Shown one piece after another: positions 25,756-34,775 of a stretch of 37,033 nt of DNA. Position 1 is the stretch's first letter. Each line of letters begins with the position of its first letter. The position numbers and the translations under genes were made by a program. Below the pieces are notes generated by a model. It did not search any database, was not told the origin of the DNA, and saw only the letters and a list, made by a program, of their open reading frames with translations. Source of the stretch: Thermoplasmata archaeon M9B2D (GTDB lineage Archaea; Thermoplasmatota; E2; DHVEG-1); contig MUGD01000023.1 of assembly GCA_002900555.1 (NCBI GenBank), positions 1 to 37,033 on the forward strand, read 5' to 3'.

Positions 25756-26160
25756 TTATAAATCGATGTCATAAGGTTCTTGTGCAGGAAGCCAGTCATA
25801 TTCCCTAAAATGAAATGAAATAATAGGAATATTAAAAAATAAGATGCCAATAGTCCATATTCCAATTATAGGGTAAAATATTTTTTGGTTGCGATCATCC
25901 CAATAATTATTCTTCCAGTTTTGCCTGTGATTGATATAGAATAAGGTTTCAGAGATATACGAGGTCTTTTGGAGCAAGACATTCTGAGTATTGTTGATAA
26001 AGTTATTTTTAATGATATTGACGCTCTTACAATTCAAAGTAGTAATAGCGATATCATTATTTTCAAAAACGTTTGACTCAATAGTGGTTATTCCATGACT
26101 ATCAATACACAGATATGCAAGGTTTATCCCAGAGTTATTTGTGAATAGATTATTTATAGT
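25756..26160 (-). pseudogene. C-terminal fragment of a beta-helix surface protein
   Basis: The last 130 or so residues of a NosD-like right-handed beta-helix protein remain: repeats of the type SNVFENNDIAITTLNC and NIIKNNFINNTQNVLL, then WKNNYWDD, a hydrophobic segment (IGIWTIGILFFNIPII) and the ending WLPAQEPYDIDL that is common in archaeal members. The frame continues rightward into IS200 sequence (MEKKGCDF...), so the N-terminal part was lost on insertion. No matching N-terminal half is found beyond the IS element. Confidence 0.7.
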
Positions 26161-26253
26161 TGCGGCTGGGAATACTGCGTGGTCTGAACCGCAGTGATGA
26201 CCCGCAGATGAAAAGTCGCATCCCTTTTTCTCCAAACAAATAATATCTGTTTT

Positions 26254-26297
26254 TGTCGCACGCGGCAGGCATTCGTCTGCCCTCTAAAGGTGCGACA
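26254..26297 (+). promoter_or_regulatory. 5' stem-loop ahead of tnpA
   Basis: TGTCGCAC pairs with GTGCGACA (8 bp, perfect), with an inner GGCAG/CTGCC stem (26264-26268, 26277-26281). Its right arm abuts and partly covers the AGGAG site at 26296-26300. A leader hairpin that hides the ribosome site is known from enterobacterial IS200. Confidence 0.55.
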
Positions 26298-26311
26298 GGA
26301 GAAAATTCGTT

Positions 26312-26761
26312 ATGGAAAATGTAATTAGCTGTAGCTCTAAAAAGATTGCGGGTGACACTCGCAATAACTGGGTGACCATGATGTTCGTCACCCACAACAG
26401 GTATAACTGTCTTCGAAAACAGATCTATATCGACGTCCTTCTGCAAGCATTCCACGATCTGGAACGATTCGGTTTTGAGTTTGGGGAATTCGGTTTTGCA
26501 CTCAACCATGTCCACTTCTTAGTGAACATCCCGAAGCAGTACTCCATTCAAACCGCTGAGATCATGCTGAAGTCATACACCGCTAAGAAAATGTTTGAAG
26601 CCTTCCCTGGTTTCAGGAAGAGATATCCGCGCGGCGGATTCTGGAGCGGGTACGAGCATCATGAGTCCACAGGATGGAAAAACCTTGAACAATCAACTGC
26701 CTACGTCCGTGATCAAGCACGACATCATAATGCGTACATCATCGATGAAAAACAGCAATGA
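26312..26761 (+). CDS. tnpA: IS200-type Y1 transposase TnpA
   Basis: This 149-residue HUH single-strand transposase has the His-hydrophobic-His motif in ALNHVHFLVNIP (near residue 70) and the catalytic Tyr in STAYVRDQARHHNA near the C-terminus, as usual for Y1 enzymes. The SYTAKKMFEAFPGFRKR and GFWSGYEHH segments also match the family. The start follows AGGAG by 11 nt. No tnpB gene accompanies it, so it is IS200-like rather than IS605-like. Confidence 0.93.
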   Translation: MENVISCSSKKIAGDTRNNWVTMMFVTHNRYNCLRKQIYIDVLLQAFHDLERFGFEFGEFGFALNHVHFLVNIPKQYSIQTAEIMLKSYTAKKMFEAFPGFRKRYPRGGFWSGYEHHESTGWKNLEQSTAYVRDQARHHNAYIIDEKQQ

Positions 26762-26861
26762 CTGCCAACCGGAGCGTGACCGCCGAGCGGGGATACGGCA
26801 AGACCTTTGGGCTTGCCGAGGAAGCGAAGGCGGAACGGGGTTATAGGGGTGAAACCCCTAT
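26762..26861 (+). ncRNA. Structured 3' end of the IS200 element
   Basis: This GC-rich stretch after tnpA can fold into CGGCAAG/CTTGCCG within CCGCC/GGCGG arms, then the perfect hairpin ATAGGGGT-GAA-ACCCCTAT (26843-26861). The last hairpin is probably the right-end recognition site. The remainder could be a transcribed structured RNA, or only the folded single-strand end. Confidence 0.4.
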
Positions 26862-27237
26862 TTCATGATATACAGTGATTTCCCTGAGCCAGAGGGAGGA
26901 AAACCGTTATGGCTAATTCCTGCATGATCAAAGATGCAATGTGTTATCGTGCAGTTCATCGCATCCGGATATTAATATAAGCAGTAATGTATGTAGAATA
27001 TATAACAATAGGACTTGGCTCATAATTCCCAACAGGAGAAATGGCCTAAAAGACTATTGATCCTGGGGTGCATGTGATTTAGAAGAAAGAAGCAGGAAAA
27101 CAGTAGCTCTCAAGATTCTTTACCATTTGTTCTACAGGAGAAACGAATTATGAACCGGGCCTTCTATAACAATAATTAAAATATCAATATTAACAATAAA
27201 TATTGCTTGTTTAATGATTTTTCGTCCCAATTTATGG
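26862..27237. other. Gene-poor gap with a possible 23-residue ORF
   Basis: About 375 bases without a convincing gene. A strong GGGAGG site at 26894-26899 precedes an ATG at 26909, giving a 23-codon frame to 26980 (MANSCMIKDAMCYRAVHR...). ACAGGAGAAA occurs twice, near 27034 and 27133, as it does before tnpA, so this may be debris of other insertions. Confidence 0.3.
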
Positions 27238-27855
27238 TTAAATAATCCAGAAACAATCGAGTAATAAACCTATAAACATAATACTTAAAAACAAGTACTC
27301 AAACATACCATATCTAATATAAAGTCCAAAAAAGGTGACATATATAGGAAACAGAAGCAAACAGAGAACTGGAAAATGCCATAAACGAGTTACATTCTTA
27401 TTTTCACAATCACAATCATAATTTGATAATTGAGTTATTTCTTCGTTAAGTACTGCGTCCTTTTCAATTATAGCAGATATTTCCTGTTGTACATTAAAAC
27501 TACTCATTTGATGTTGTTGAACTATCGAATGTATCTTTGATTTACTGATATACTTTGAAAACATCAAACCAATCAGATATATCTGTTTGAAGTGATTTGT
27601 TGTTAAAACAGAATTATCTAATACAGGAAATTCTCCATGACTTAATTGAAATTTGATTATGATTCGTTGTATATCTTTATTTTTTGCAATATCAATGATG
27701 GTTCAGAATAACAACTCCTTCTGATTAATTTTATTATTTATCATGTTCTGTTTAGAAGATTGAACTGTTTGATACCCAAGTACATTACTCAACGAATCAA
27801 GAATGAGAAGAACCACAGCACAGATACTTATTCCAATCAAGAATTTTTTATACAT
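27238..27855 (-). pseudogene. Membrane protein paralogue with in-frame TGA
   Basis: Read from the ATG at 27855 the frame is open for 205 codons except for one TGA at 27703-27705. It encodes an N-terminal membrane helix (LIGISICAVVLLILD), NVLGYQTVQSSKQ, then the TGA where the neighbouring paralogue has Gln (LLFQTIVDI), a helical outer part, a CDCEN motif and two C-terminal helices. Everything after the stop is well kept in frame. It is probably a recent nonsense pseudogene; a separate start at 27567 could still make the C-terminal 109 residues. Confidence 0.7.
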
Positions 27856-27873
27856 AATTAAATATATCTAATA

Positions 27874-28521
27874 TTATATCCAAAAACAATTAAGAATCGC
27901 GCCGACTGATATTATAACAGATAAAAGTATATCAAAAAGGGAAAAATGTGACAGGCCCCATAAAATCATAATTAATACAAATAGAGGGAATAAAACAGTA
28001 CAAATTACTGGAAAAAACCAATTTTCTATAATATCACTTTCACAATTACACCCTGAGTTCGATAATTGTGTTATTTTTCCTTTAAGCGTAGCATCGTTCT
28101 CAACAACAGCTATTATTTCCTTTTGCAGATCTTGATTAGTTAATTTATACTGCTCGACCATCGAATGCATCTTTGATTTGCTTATAAACTTTGAAAGCAT
28201 CACACCAACAGCATACATGTGTTTGAGGTGGTTCTTCGTTAAAACAGGAGTATTAAATATTGAGAATTTTACACCTGAATTAAAGAGCTCTTTTCCGCAT
28301 ATCTTGGATTTAAGAATAATTCTTTGGATATCTTTGTTGTTCGTGATGTCAACGATGGTTTGAAATAATAGGTCTTTCTGATCAACCATATTGTCCATTA
28401 CTTCTTGTTTTGATGATTGGATGGTTTGATATCCAATGACGTTGATTAACGAACCAAGAATAAGAAGAATCACGGCAAGAATAACTGTTCCAAACAAAGG
28501 GCTTTTTTTCATAACTTTCAC
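27874..28521 (-). CDS. Membrane protein, intact paralogue
   Basis: This is a 215-residue protein with one N-terminal helix (residues about 10-30), a predicted helical outer domain of about 130 residues and two C-terminal helices (about 165-215). Marks shared with its downstream copy: NVIGYQTIQSSKQ, TNNKDIQRIILK, KFISKSKMHSMVEQ, LKGKITQLSNSGCNCE and the ending LNCFWI. The CNC/CDC pair suggests a disulfide or metal site. I do not recognise the family. It is divergent from the giant surface protein gene and may act with it (inference). Confidence 0.7.
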   Translation of the reverse strand: MKVMKKSPLFGTVILAVILLILGSLINVIGYQTIQSSKQEVMDNMVDQKDLLFQTIVDITNNKDIQRIILKSKICGKELFNSGVKFSIFNTPVLTKNHLKHMYAVGVMLSKFISKSKMHSMVEQYKLTNQDLQKEIIAVVENDATLKGKITQLSNSGCNCESDIIENWFFPVICTVLFPLFVLIMILWGLSHFSLFDILLSVIISVGAILNCFWI

Positions 28522-28682
28522 CCAATCAGTATCTATATAATATAATTGTACTAGTTAATATATTTATTGGTCTTTGAAATTATATAAAAAGTCTATTTTT
28601 ACTAAATAAAATATTTAAAGGTTAAAGCGATTACCTATTGTAACAATTACGTTTGATTTATATTTTAGGGAGAGGAAATAAC
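28522..28682. promoter_or_regulatory. Divergent promoter region of the surface protein
   Basis: This is 160 very AT-rich bases with several TATA-like runs, the best for the plus gene being AAATAAAATATTTAAAGG at about 28603-28621. AGGGAGAGG at 28667-28675 gives the ribosome site for the ATG at 28683. Confidence 0.45.
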
Positions 28683-31600
28683 ATGAAACAAAAAAGGAGA
28701 AAAGGAAAAAATATCTTTTATATTTTGACAATAAGCCTACTAGCAGTAATCGCATTTCTACCTTTGGGTCTCAGTGATTTTATTCTTCCACCAAAGGGGG
28801 GCGGGATGGTTCATATGGATCCTCAGATGACAGAAAATATCTGGCTACCGCCACCTACAACAAATGTTGGAAGAGTATGGTACCGTCATGATTTAGGTGG
28901 AGAGTTAGTTGGAACATGGGGAAATGGAATAGCTGGAAATGGTAGCATTGCAGCATGTACATTTTCAAATTATCGTGGGAAAGATAACCTTATCCTTTAC
29001 GACTATTACGGTAATCATATTTGGTCATCTGGTCCTTTATTTTTAAATAATAATCCATTAACTCCGAATCCTTCTGGATTAAATGCTTTAGCAACTGCTT
29101 CTTCACCTATGATCGATACCCAAGGTCGAGTTGTTGCTTGTGATAATATGAAAATCATTCTAGTCAATGCCTCCAATCATAATAATGTCTCTCTTGAATG
29201 GAATTCAACGACAATACCCTTAGGATCAATCCCTTTTAGCCCAACCATAGTTGAAAATAAAACCATCATCTTACCAACAGAAAATGGTCCACTTCTTGCA
29301 TATAACGTCACAAGTGGCGAGAAAATAGCTGAAATAAAATTAGGACAAAACGGAACAAAAGGATCATACTACGGAATACCTGAAATGAACATGTCAGATT
29401 TTCTATCCATCATAGCAAACCCACTCTCCTGTCCCTATCATTATAACAACCAAAACCAAACCGTTGAATGGGTATCAGATATACCTTATGGCATAATGCC
29501 ATTGAACTACTTCTTCCAGGAAGGAGACATCGAATTTTTTAGCGACCCCTATGGCTACGTGGCAGCATTTGACAGCAACACCGATGAGATGCTTGCCAAC
29601 AACTCAATCGTCGAACCGCAACTCCTCGAAGGCCCAGATTATTATTCAACGGTTAACTCAGCGCTCGTCAGTGGAAACAGAGTATTTCTTGCGTGTGAGA
29701 AAAAAGGTTATGTCGCACGGCTTTATGCTGTTGATGTTAATACAAGCAACGAGGAGAATCCTTTAGAGGTTGCATGGTACTATAATTACTCCAGGAAAAA
29801 TGAAAAAAGTCAAGCAACCCCAACCTTAATTGGCGATACCGTGTATTTCGATGGATATAACTACTCGTTTCTTTTCCCAGAGAATCGAGATCCACATATT
29901 TACGCAGTATACGCAAATAATGGTACTGAAAAATGGAATATCTCTTATCAAAATGTAACATGGTTTACATTTACGAAAGACCCACGGGGTGGTTTTTGGT
30001 ACGAGGATTGCGACCAAGTAAGATTCAGAAATACTACGGGGGGTAATAAACTGGTTCGTTTTTCTGAAGAAAACGGAAGCATCATCGAAGAAATCGATAT
30101 GAAAACACTCCTTAATGATACAGGTAAAAATAAAGATTTACCAGTTCTACCAAGTTCAGACATGACAATCTGTGGAACGCCAGAACATCCCATAATGCTT
30201 ATCTCTGCTAACCACCAATGGCGTAAAGAGGGAAAATGGGTCATCGCTATTAATCTGAGTGACAATAACAGCATACTATGGAAGGTTGACTTGCCTTTAA
30301 TTGCTAAAGCTAACTATGCAAATGGTGACTATACAATTCTAATGGAAAACAATCATTCTCGAATACTTTTTGGCACCTGGTTAGGCGGCGTCATGGCGCT
30401 TGGTTCACACACAAACTGCTGGTTTGAAGATATAGACTATGACCTCAGGGACTCACCCGGTGATATAAATACCTATGATGATACAGTCCAAGTAAATTAT
30501 ACGATAAAAACGTCTATACCTGATCGTGTTTTGGTTAAAGCAACCCTTATCTCACTACAACACCAAATCCTCTGCAGATATAAAATAAAGAAATATTATA
30601 ACATATCTTCCCCGACAAATATTACGGACAGTTTAAACATCACATTACCACCCCAAGCTCCTATGGGATCGTATTTCCTTCAAGTCTTTCTTTATAATTC
30701 AAGTGGGGAAGCGGATCGAGATTTAACTCACCTTTTTGATTACTTAGATTTCGGTTTGTTTGCAAACGATACATATTCAACAGGTCCCTTCTTTTTGTAC
30801 CCATCTAATGATCCACCAGAAACACCACATAAACCATGGGTCGCTGACGTGATTAACAATAAAATGAAAAAATTTGCCACTAACTCAACTGATCCCAATG
30901 GTGATGATATCTGGTATCAATGGCGATACGACACAGGACTAGGGGCCACCTACTACACTCGCTGGATTGTGGGGGGACCACATGAATCAGGGGAAAATTG
31001 CTTCCGACCAATTAGTTGGTGGTTCCCTGGTGAATACCAAGTTCAAGTACGGGCAAAAGACAACTTATTACAACCCGATGTCTTTTCCGCCTGGTCTGAA
31101 CCACTTAATGTCACTGTCACCGCAAATCAAGGGGCTCCAGTTCCATGGAATAACGAACTCCTAGGGCAATTCACCCAAACCCTTGTCACACCTGCACAAC
31201 AAACAAGTTGCACTGGTTTAGCCGAAGGTGTTTATATACAGACACAAACAAGAGAATCACTCAACTGGAATTGGAGTTTCGGTGATGGCACCTATTCAGA
31301 AGAACAAAATGTTTCCCACAACTACAGTCAAATAGGTATGTATATTGTCAATCTTTCACTTGACAATGGGCAGGGAGATTATTACAACTGTACGGTTAAT
31401 GTTTCTGTTGTTGTACTTAAATCAGATTTTAATATCCTGGGGGGTCAGCCTGGAACAAATATATCCTACTCGGATATATCTAGTGGTGTAAATTCGATTG
31501 TCAACTGGACATGGGATTTCGGAGATGGAAATAGCTCATATCAACAAAATCCCATACATGTCTATGCCATATCAGGAATCTATAATGTTTCCTTAACCGT

Positions 31601-34322
31601 CAAAGATAATCAAAATAACACGCATATCAGTAATCAAACATTGTATATTGAATCACTCAAGCCACAATATGTCTCGGTGGTTGATTATCCAGATCAGGTA
31701 GGATTCGGACAAAATGTCACTTTCGAAGTGAACCTTTTTGATAATCTAAGTGGCATCCAAGCTGTCTATATAAATATCACATATCCGGACAACGAAACAA
31801 CCGGGAATCTCTCTATGGTCGCAAATATGAGCTATCCCTGTGATTATATCTATTTCTTTAATGACACATGGCAGAACGGGGTGTACAACTACAGCATCTG
31901 GGTAGTTGATCACGCGAATAATACGAACTGTACAAGTGGGTTTAACTTCACCGTCTCTGCTGACGCGACCATTACAGTATGTACAACAAAAGAAAACTAC
32001 ACTTCAAACGATTATATCAACCTCACTGATCCACCCGGTGACCCATCACGACCACTAGGATACGAATTATTGGATGATGGAGCGGTGTTGCATCTCTGGA
32101 ACCAATACGATAACTATTATTTCAACACCAGCAGCGGCATTCAGCTGACGAACCATAAGGATAATTACTGGTCCCATAACGTACTGATGCTGGGATACTA
32201 CAACAACGACCAATGGAACCTGTTGTACCGGACGGATGAGCTCACTGGATTTAACCGAGACATCGAGATCGACGAAAACTCTTATGTGAACGTGACGCTA
32301 TGGAAGGATCTTAGCTATGCTGGATACCCGTTCCGTCTTGCCATCCGATATCATCTCGGTGTCAACGACTGTGACCTCACCGTCATCCCGTACATCAAGA
32401 ACCTTGGTACGACAAGCATCCTGTATGTACTCGGGTTCGGCTGGGAACTCAAGGACATCCAGATCAACATGACCACCCAGGGTGATTACATCATGGTCGA
32501 CCAGGAGTCCTATTACCTGAACCAGACCCTGGAAAACGTTTATACCGATCTTAATGAAACCGTGTTCTACCTCATGGACGACAGTACAGAGACGCAGACC
32601 CAGTCTTTGTATGTGCGCTGGGACCCGGACCCGACCTATAAACTGCAGGTGAAATCACGGGTGGGTCAGCAGAACGCACCGGTCACCTTGTTCATCCGGG
32701 TCGGGACGCTTGCCATAGGTCAGCAGAAATCCACCCAGCTGCAATGGTATGATGCCAGTCAGGAAACCTATTATTTCGACGCATTTGATGCGAATGAGAC
32801 ATGGGAGAATGACCCAGAATTAATGACTGACGAAACCGAAGAAACATTTGCATCAACTCGCACTGACACCACTGTCGAGCTCTGTAACGGGAACACCTGT
32901 GAGGGAGACGATCTCGGGACGATCCAGAAAGTAGAACTGCGGGTGAATGGGTATTACGAAGGGGAGAACGGAGGAACTATCACCTTGCGACCGATCTTTG
33001 GAGAAACCGATGGTGAGAACTACACATTTATCGCTCCAGAACGACCGGAATGGTCGCAATGGTTTGACATCACCAACGACGGTGGCCGAGGTGGCGGTGG
33101 TTTCTTACAATGGACCTGGTCTGAGGTAGATGACCTTGATTGCGATGTCGAAGCATCTGTTGGCGCAGAAACGACTCTCTTCTGTTCCATGATTCAGCTT
33201 CGAGTCACCTACAATACTGCACCATTCGTGTCAAATCCCTATCCACCCCATGGAACCAACGGCATCACCCTACAGCCTCAGCTAAACATCACGATCTCAG
33301 ATCCGAATGGTGACACAATGAACGTCACCTGGTATACGAACTCTACCCCAAGTCTGTTAACCTTGCGCCCCAACGCCAACGGCAGTATCACCGAGCTGCA
33401 GCGATATCCCACCTCTCAGAACGCGAACTATAAATGCGTCGATGATACGATTGTCAATGACAACGATTATGTGTACTGGAGCGGAACTAGCTGGAAGAAA
33501 GACAGTTACAATCTCGCGGATCACGGGAGCGTATCAGGCGTCATTCATGGTGTGACGGTCTATGCCCGGTGTAACCGGGGTGGATTCGGACAATTTCCCA
33601 GTGTTCCAAACGAAGGAAAGATCGTCATCCGGTCAAGTGGCAGTTATTACTATGGAAACGAGTTTGCGCCAACATCCACGTTTACCTATTACAGCAGTAC
33701 CTGGCCGGTAAATCCCGCGACCGGTACCACCTGGAGTTGGAGTGCAATTGATGCACTTCAGGCCGGCATTTCGTTCATTGGAAATGAAGGAGGCTCCTCC
33801 AAATGCAGCCAGGTGTATATCGTGGTGAATTACACGAACCCGAACACATGGTATCAGTTTGGAGAGAACAGCAGCGTCGGTGATGGCGTGTATCGCCAGC
33901 AGCTACTCAACGCGTCGGTGAACGGTCAGTGGTGGTACTGGAAGGTCAAAGCGGATGATGGTACCCTATCCACCTGGAGTAGCGTGTACAAATTCTATAC
34001 AGGGTATCAGTCGAAGATTGAGAACACGGGTGAAACAGACATTAGTGGATATTTGTTGATGCAGGTGCAGTATTACAATGAGACAACGGAAAACTGGATT
34101 GTTGATAATGATACCGTGAATGAGACCACGCCACGCATCATTAACAGCAGCTGTCAACTTGGCCTCGATACCATCTTCAATGGACAGGTGAGAGCATCTG
34201 ACTTGGCTCACGGAACAGGCACCTATCGAGTGTACGCTGCATTCCGCGATCCCGAGGGAAACATCCTTACAACCTATGATGAAACTGAACTGGAAGCCTG
34301 GTGGCAGTTCACAAAAACCTAA
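28683..34322 (+). CDS. Giant secreted surface protein with beta-propeller and PKD domains
   Basis: This is a protein of about 1879 residues. A signal peptide lies at 1-35 (KNIFYILTISLLAVIAFLPLG). Residues about 50-590 form a PQQ-type beta-propeller-like region (blades such as SATPTLIGDTVYFDGYNY and GKWVIAINLSDNN). Ig-like parts follow, then two PKD domains near 840-1000 (WNWSFGDGTYSEEQN and WTWDFGDGNSSYQQNP). Further beta-sandwich domains run to the end, with a fibronectin-like tail. Many NxS/T sequons suggest heavy glycosylation. No C-terminal anchor or sorting motif is visible. From about 32100 the DNA becomes clearly GC-richer, so the gene looks mosaic. I chose the ATG after AGGGAGAGG. A role in adhesion or as an S-layer-associated protein is inferred. 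Confidence 0.85.
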   Translation: MKQKRRKGKNIFYILTISLLAVIAFLPLGLSDFILPPKGGGMVHMDPQMTENIWLPPPTTNVGRVWYRHDLGGELVGTWGNGIAGNGSIAACTFSNYRGKDNLILYDYYGNHIWSSGPLFLNNNPLTPNPSGLNALATASSPMIDTQGRVVACDNMKIILVNASNHNNVSLEWNSTTIPLGSIPFSPTIVENKTIILPTENGPLLAYNVTSGEKIAEIKLGQNGTKGSYYGIPEMNMSDFLSIIANPLSCPYHYNNQNQTVEWVSDIPYGIMPLNYFFQEGDIEFFSDPYGYVAAFDSNTDEMLANNSIVEPQLLEGPDYYSTVNSALVSGNRVFLACEKKGYVARLYAVDVNTSNEENPLEVAWYYNYSRKNEKSQATPTLIGDTVYFDGYNYSFLFPENRDPHIYAVYANNGTEKWNISYQNVTWFTFTKDPRGGFWYEDCDQVRFRNTTGGNKLVRFSEENGSIIEEIDMKTLLNDTGKNKDLPVLPSSDMTICGTPEHPIMLISANHQWRKEGKWVIAINLSDNNSILWKVDLPLIAKANYANGDYTILMENNHSRILFGTWLGGVMALGSHTNCWFEDIDYDLRDSPGDINTYDDTVQVNYTIKTSIPDRVLVKATLISLQHQILCRYKIKKYYNISSPTNITDSLNITLPPQAPMGSYFLQVFLYNSSGEADRDLTHLFDYLDFGLFANDTYSTGPFFLYPSNDPPETPHKPWVADVINNKMKKFATNSTDPNGDDIWYQWRYDTGLGATYYTRWIVGGPHESGENCFRPISWWFPGEYQVQVRAKDNLLQPDVFSAWSEPLNVTVTANQGAPVPWNNELLGQFTQTLVTPAQQTSCTGLAEGVYIQTQTRESLNWNWSFGDGTYSEEQNVSHNYSQIGMYIVNLSLDNGQGDYYNCTVNVSVVVLKSDFNILGGQPGTNISYSDISSGVNSIVNWTWDFGDGNSSYQQNPIHVYAISGIYNVSLTVKDNQNNTHISNQTLYIESLKPQYVSVVDYPDQVGFGQNVTFEVNLFDNLSGIQAVYINITYPDNETTGNLSMVANMSYPCDYIYFFNDTWQNGVYNYSIWVVDHANNTNCTSGFNFTVSADATITVCTTKENYTSNDYINLTDPPGDPSRPLGYELLDDGAVLHLWNQYDNYYFNTSSGIQLTNHKDNYWSHNVLMLGYYNNDQWNLLYRTDELTGFNRDIEIDENSYVNVTLWKDLSYAGYPFRLAIRYHLGVNDCDLTVIPYIKNLGTTSILYVLGFGWELKDIQINMTTQGDYIMVDQESYYLNQTLENVYTDLNETVFYLMDDSTETQTQSLYVRWDPDPTYKLQVKSRVGQQNAPVTLFIRVGTLAIGQQKSTQLQWYDASQETYYFDAFDANETWENDPELMTDETEETFASTRTDTTVELCNGNTCEGDDLGTIQKVELRVNGYYEGENGGTITLRPIFGETDGENYTFIAPERPEWSQWFDITNDGGRGGGGFLQWTWSEVDDLDCDVEASVGAETTLFCSMIQLRVTYNTAPFVSNPYPPHGTNGITLQPQLNITISDPNGDTMNVTWYTNSTPSLLTLRPNANGSITELQRYPTSQNANYKCVDDTIVNDNDYVYWSGTSWKKDSYNLADHGSVSGVIHGVTVYARCNRGGFGQFPSVPNEGKIVIRSSGSYYYGNEFAPTSTFTYYSSTWPVNPATGTTWSWSAIDALQAGISFIGNEGGSSKCSQVYIVVNYTNPNTWYQFGENSSVGDGVYRQQLLNASVNGQWWYWKVKADDGTLSTWSSVYKFYTGYQSKIENTGETDISGYLLMQVQYYNETTENWIVDNDTVNETTPRIINSSCQLGLDTIFNGQVRASDLAHGTGTYRVYAAFRDPEGNILTTYDETELEAWWQFTKT

Positions 34323-34355
34323 ACCAAAGCAACCGCCAAAGCAGAACCACATAAG

Positions 34356-34398
34356 AAATCAGGGACAAAAAAAAGACCTGATTTCCCATATTTTTTTT
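34356..34398 (+). terminator. Hairpin terminator of the surface protein gene
   Basis: AAATCAGG (34356-34363) and CCTGATTT (34377-34384) form a perfect 8-bp stem, followed by eight T residues at 34391-34398, shortly after the stop at 34322. Confidence 0.65.
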
Positions 34399-34456
34399 CT
34401 TTCGTCACCTGAATACTTTTTTTTTAGTTCTTTTTATGACACCAGCAGCCTAGCGT

Positions 34457-34588
34457 TTATTTTTCTTTCTTCGTTACAACAACCAGCACAGTCTTACCAG
34501 CATGCTTGGTCAACCCACCGACCTTTCCATCCTTGGTAACGATTTTTTCCAGCAGCTCCTCTACATTATCGATTTCAACTTTTCTCAT
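34457..34588 (-). CDS. 43-residue DUF2080/AbrB-like protein
   Basis: A short intact frame encodes MRKVEIDNVEELLEKIVT, then KVGGLTKHAGKTVLVVVTKKEK. The pattern (a short strand, a helix, then G-K-x-V-x-V-V-V) resembles the small DUF2080 'transposase-associated' proteins with an AbrB-like swapped hairpin. Those usually read PKKWIGK where this has LTKHAGK. It may be a DNA-binding regulator of the element. No clear ribosome site is seen, so its expression is uncertain. Confidence 0.5.
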   Translation of the reverse strand: MRKVEIDNVEELLEKIVTKDGKVGGLTKHAGKTVLVVVTKKEK

Positions 34589-34734
34589 AATCTCGTTAAA
34601 AGTAATATTTTGACCAGTATTTTACCTTTTTGAATACTTTCAATGACCCCCTCAAATACCTTATAAGGCAGAAAAACCCTCTAGAATCATAAGAGTACCT
34701 ACTATACAAACCAAATGACTCAATAAGAAATGAC

Positions 34735-34760
34735 CACCAGAGTGGGCTAACACCCTGGTG
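34735..34760 (+). promoter_or_regulatory. Hairpin upstream of the integrase
   Basis: CACCAG (34735-34740) and CTGGTG (34755-34760), with GTG/CAC inside, form a stem that ends 16 nt before the chosen integrase start and 5 nt before its GGAG site. It could control integrase expression. Confidence 0.35.
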
Positions 34761-34775
34761 ATCTGGAGCTATGAT

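Larger units (their letters stand above)
26161..26861 (+). mobile_element. IS200-type insertion sequence
   Basis: About 700 bases interrupt the beta-helix gene. The left end carries a dyad ACTGCG/CGCAGT (26174-26195), the middle has the tnpA gene, and the right end has a perfect hairpin (26843-26861). IS200 elements move as single strands and recognise such subterminal hairpins. The exact borders are estimates. Confidence 0.7.

Noticed and set aside
26161..26235. N-terminal 25 residues of the beta-helix frame as real protein.
   Set aside because: This part is IS200 left-end sequence read through; the beta-helix pattern starts only left of about 26160.
27703..27705. In-frame TGA read as selenocysteine or a reassigned codon.
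   Set aside because: The paralogue has Gln here, no selenocysteine insertion structure is seen, and TGA ends several other genes (for example at 2624-2626).
24541..34751. GTTAGCCCAC at 24541-24550 is the reverse complement of 34742-34751.
   Set aside because: A single 10-base match between two points in 37 kb is expected by chance, and the flanks do not match well.
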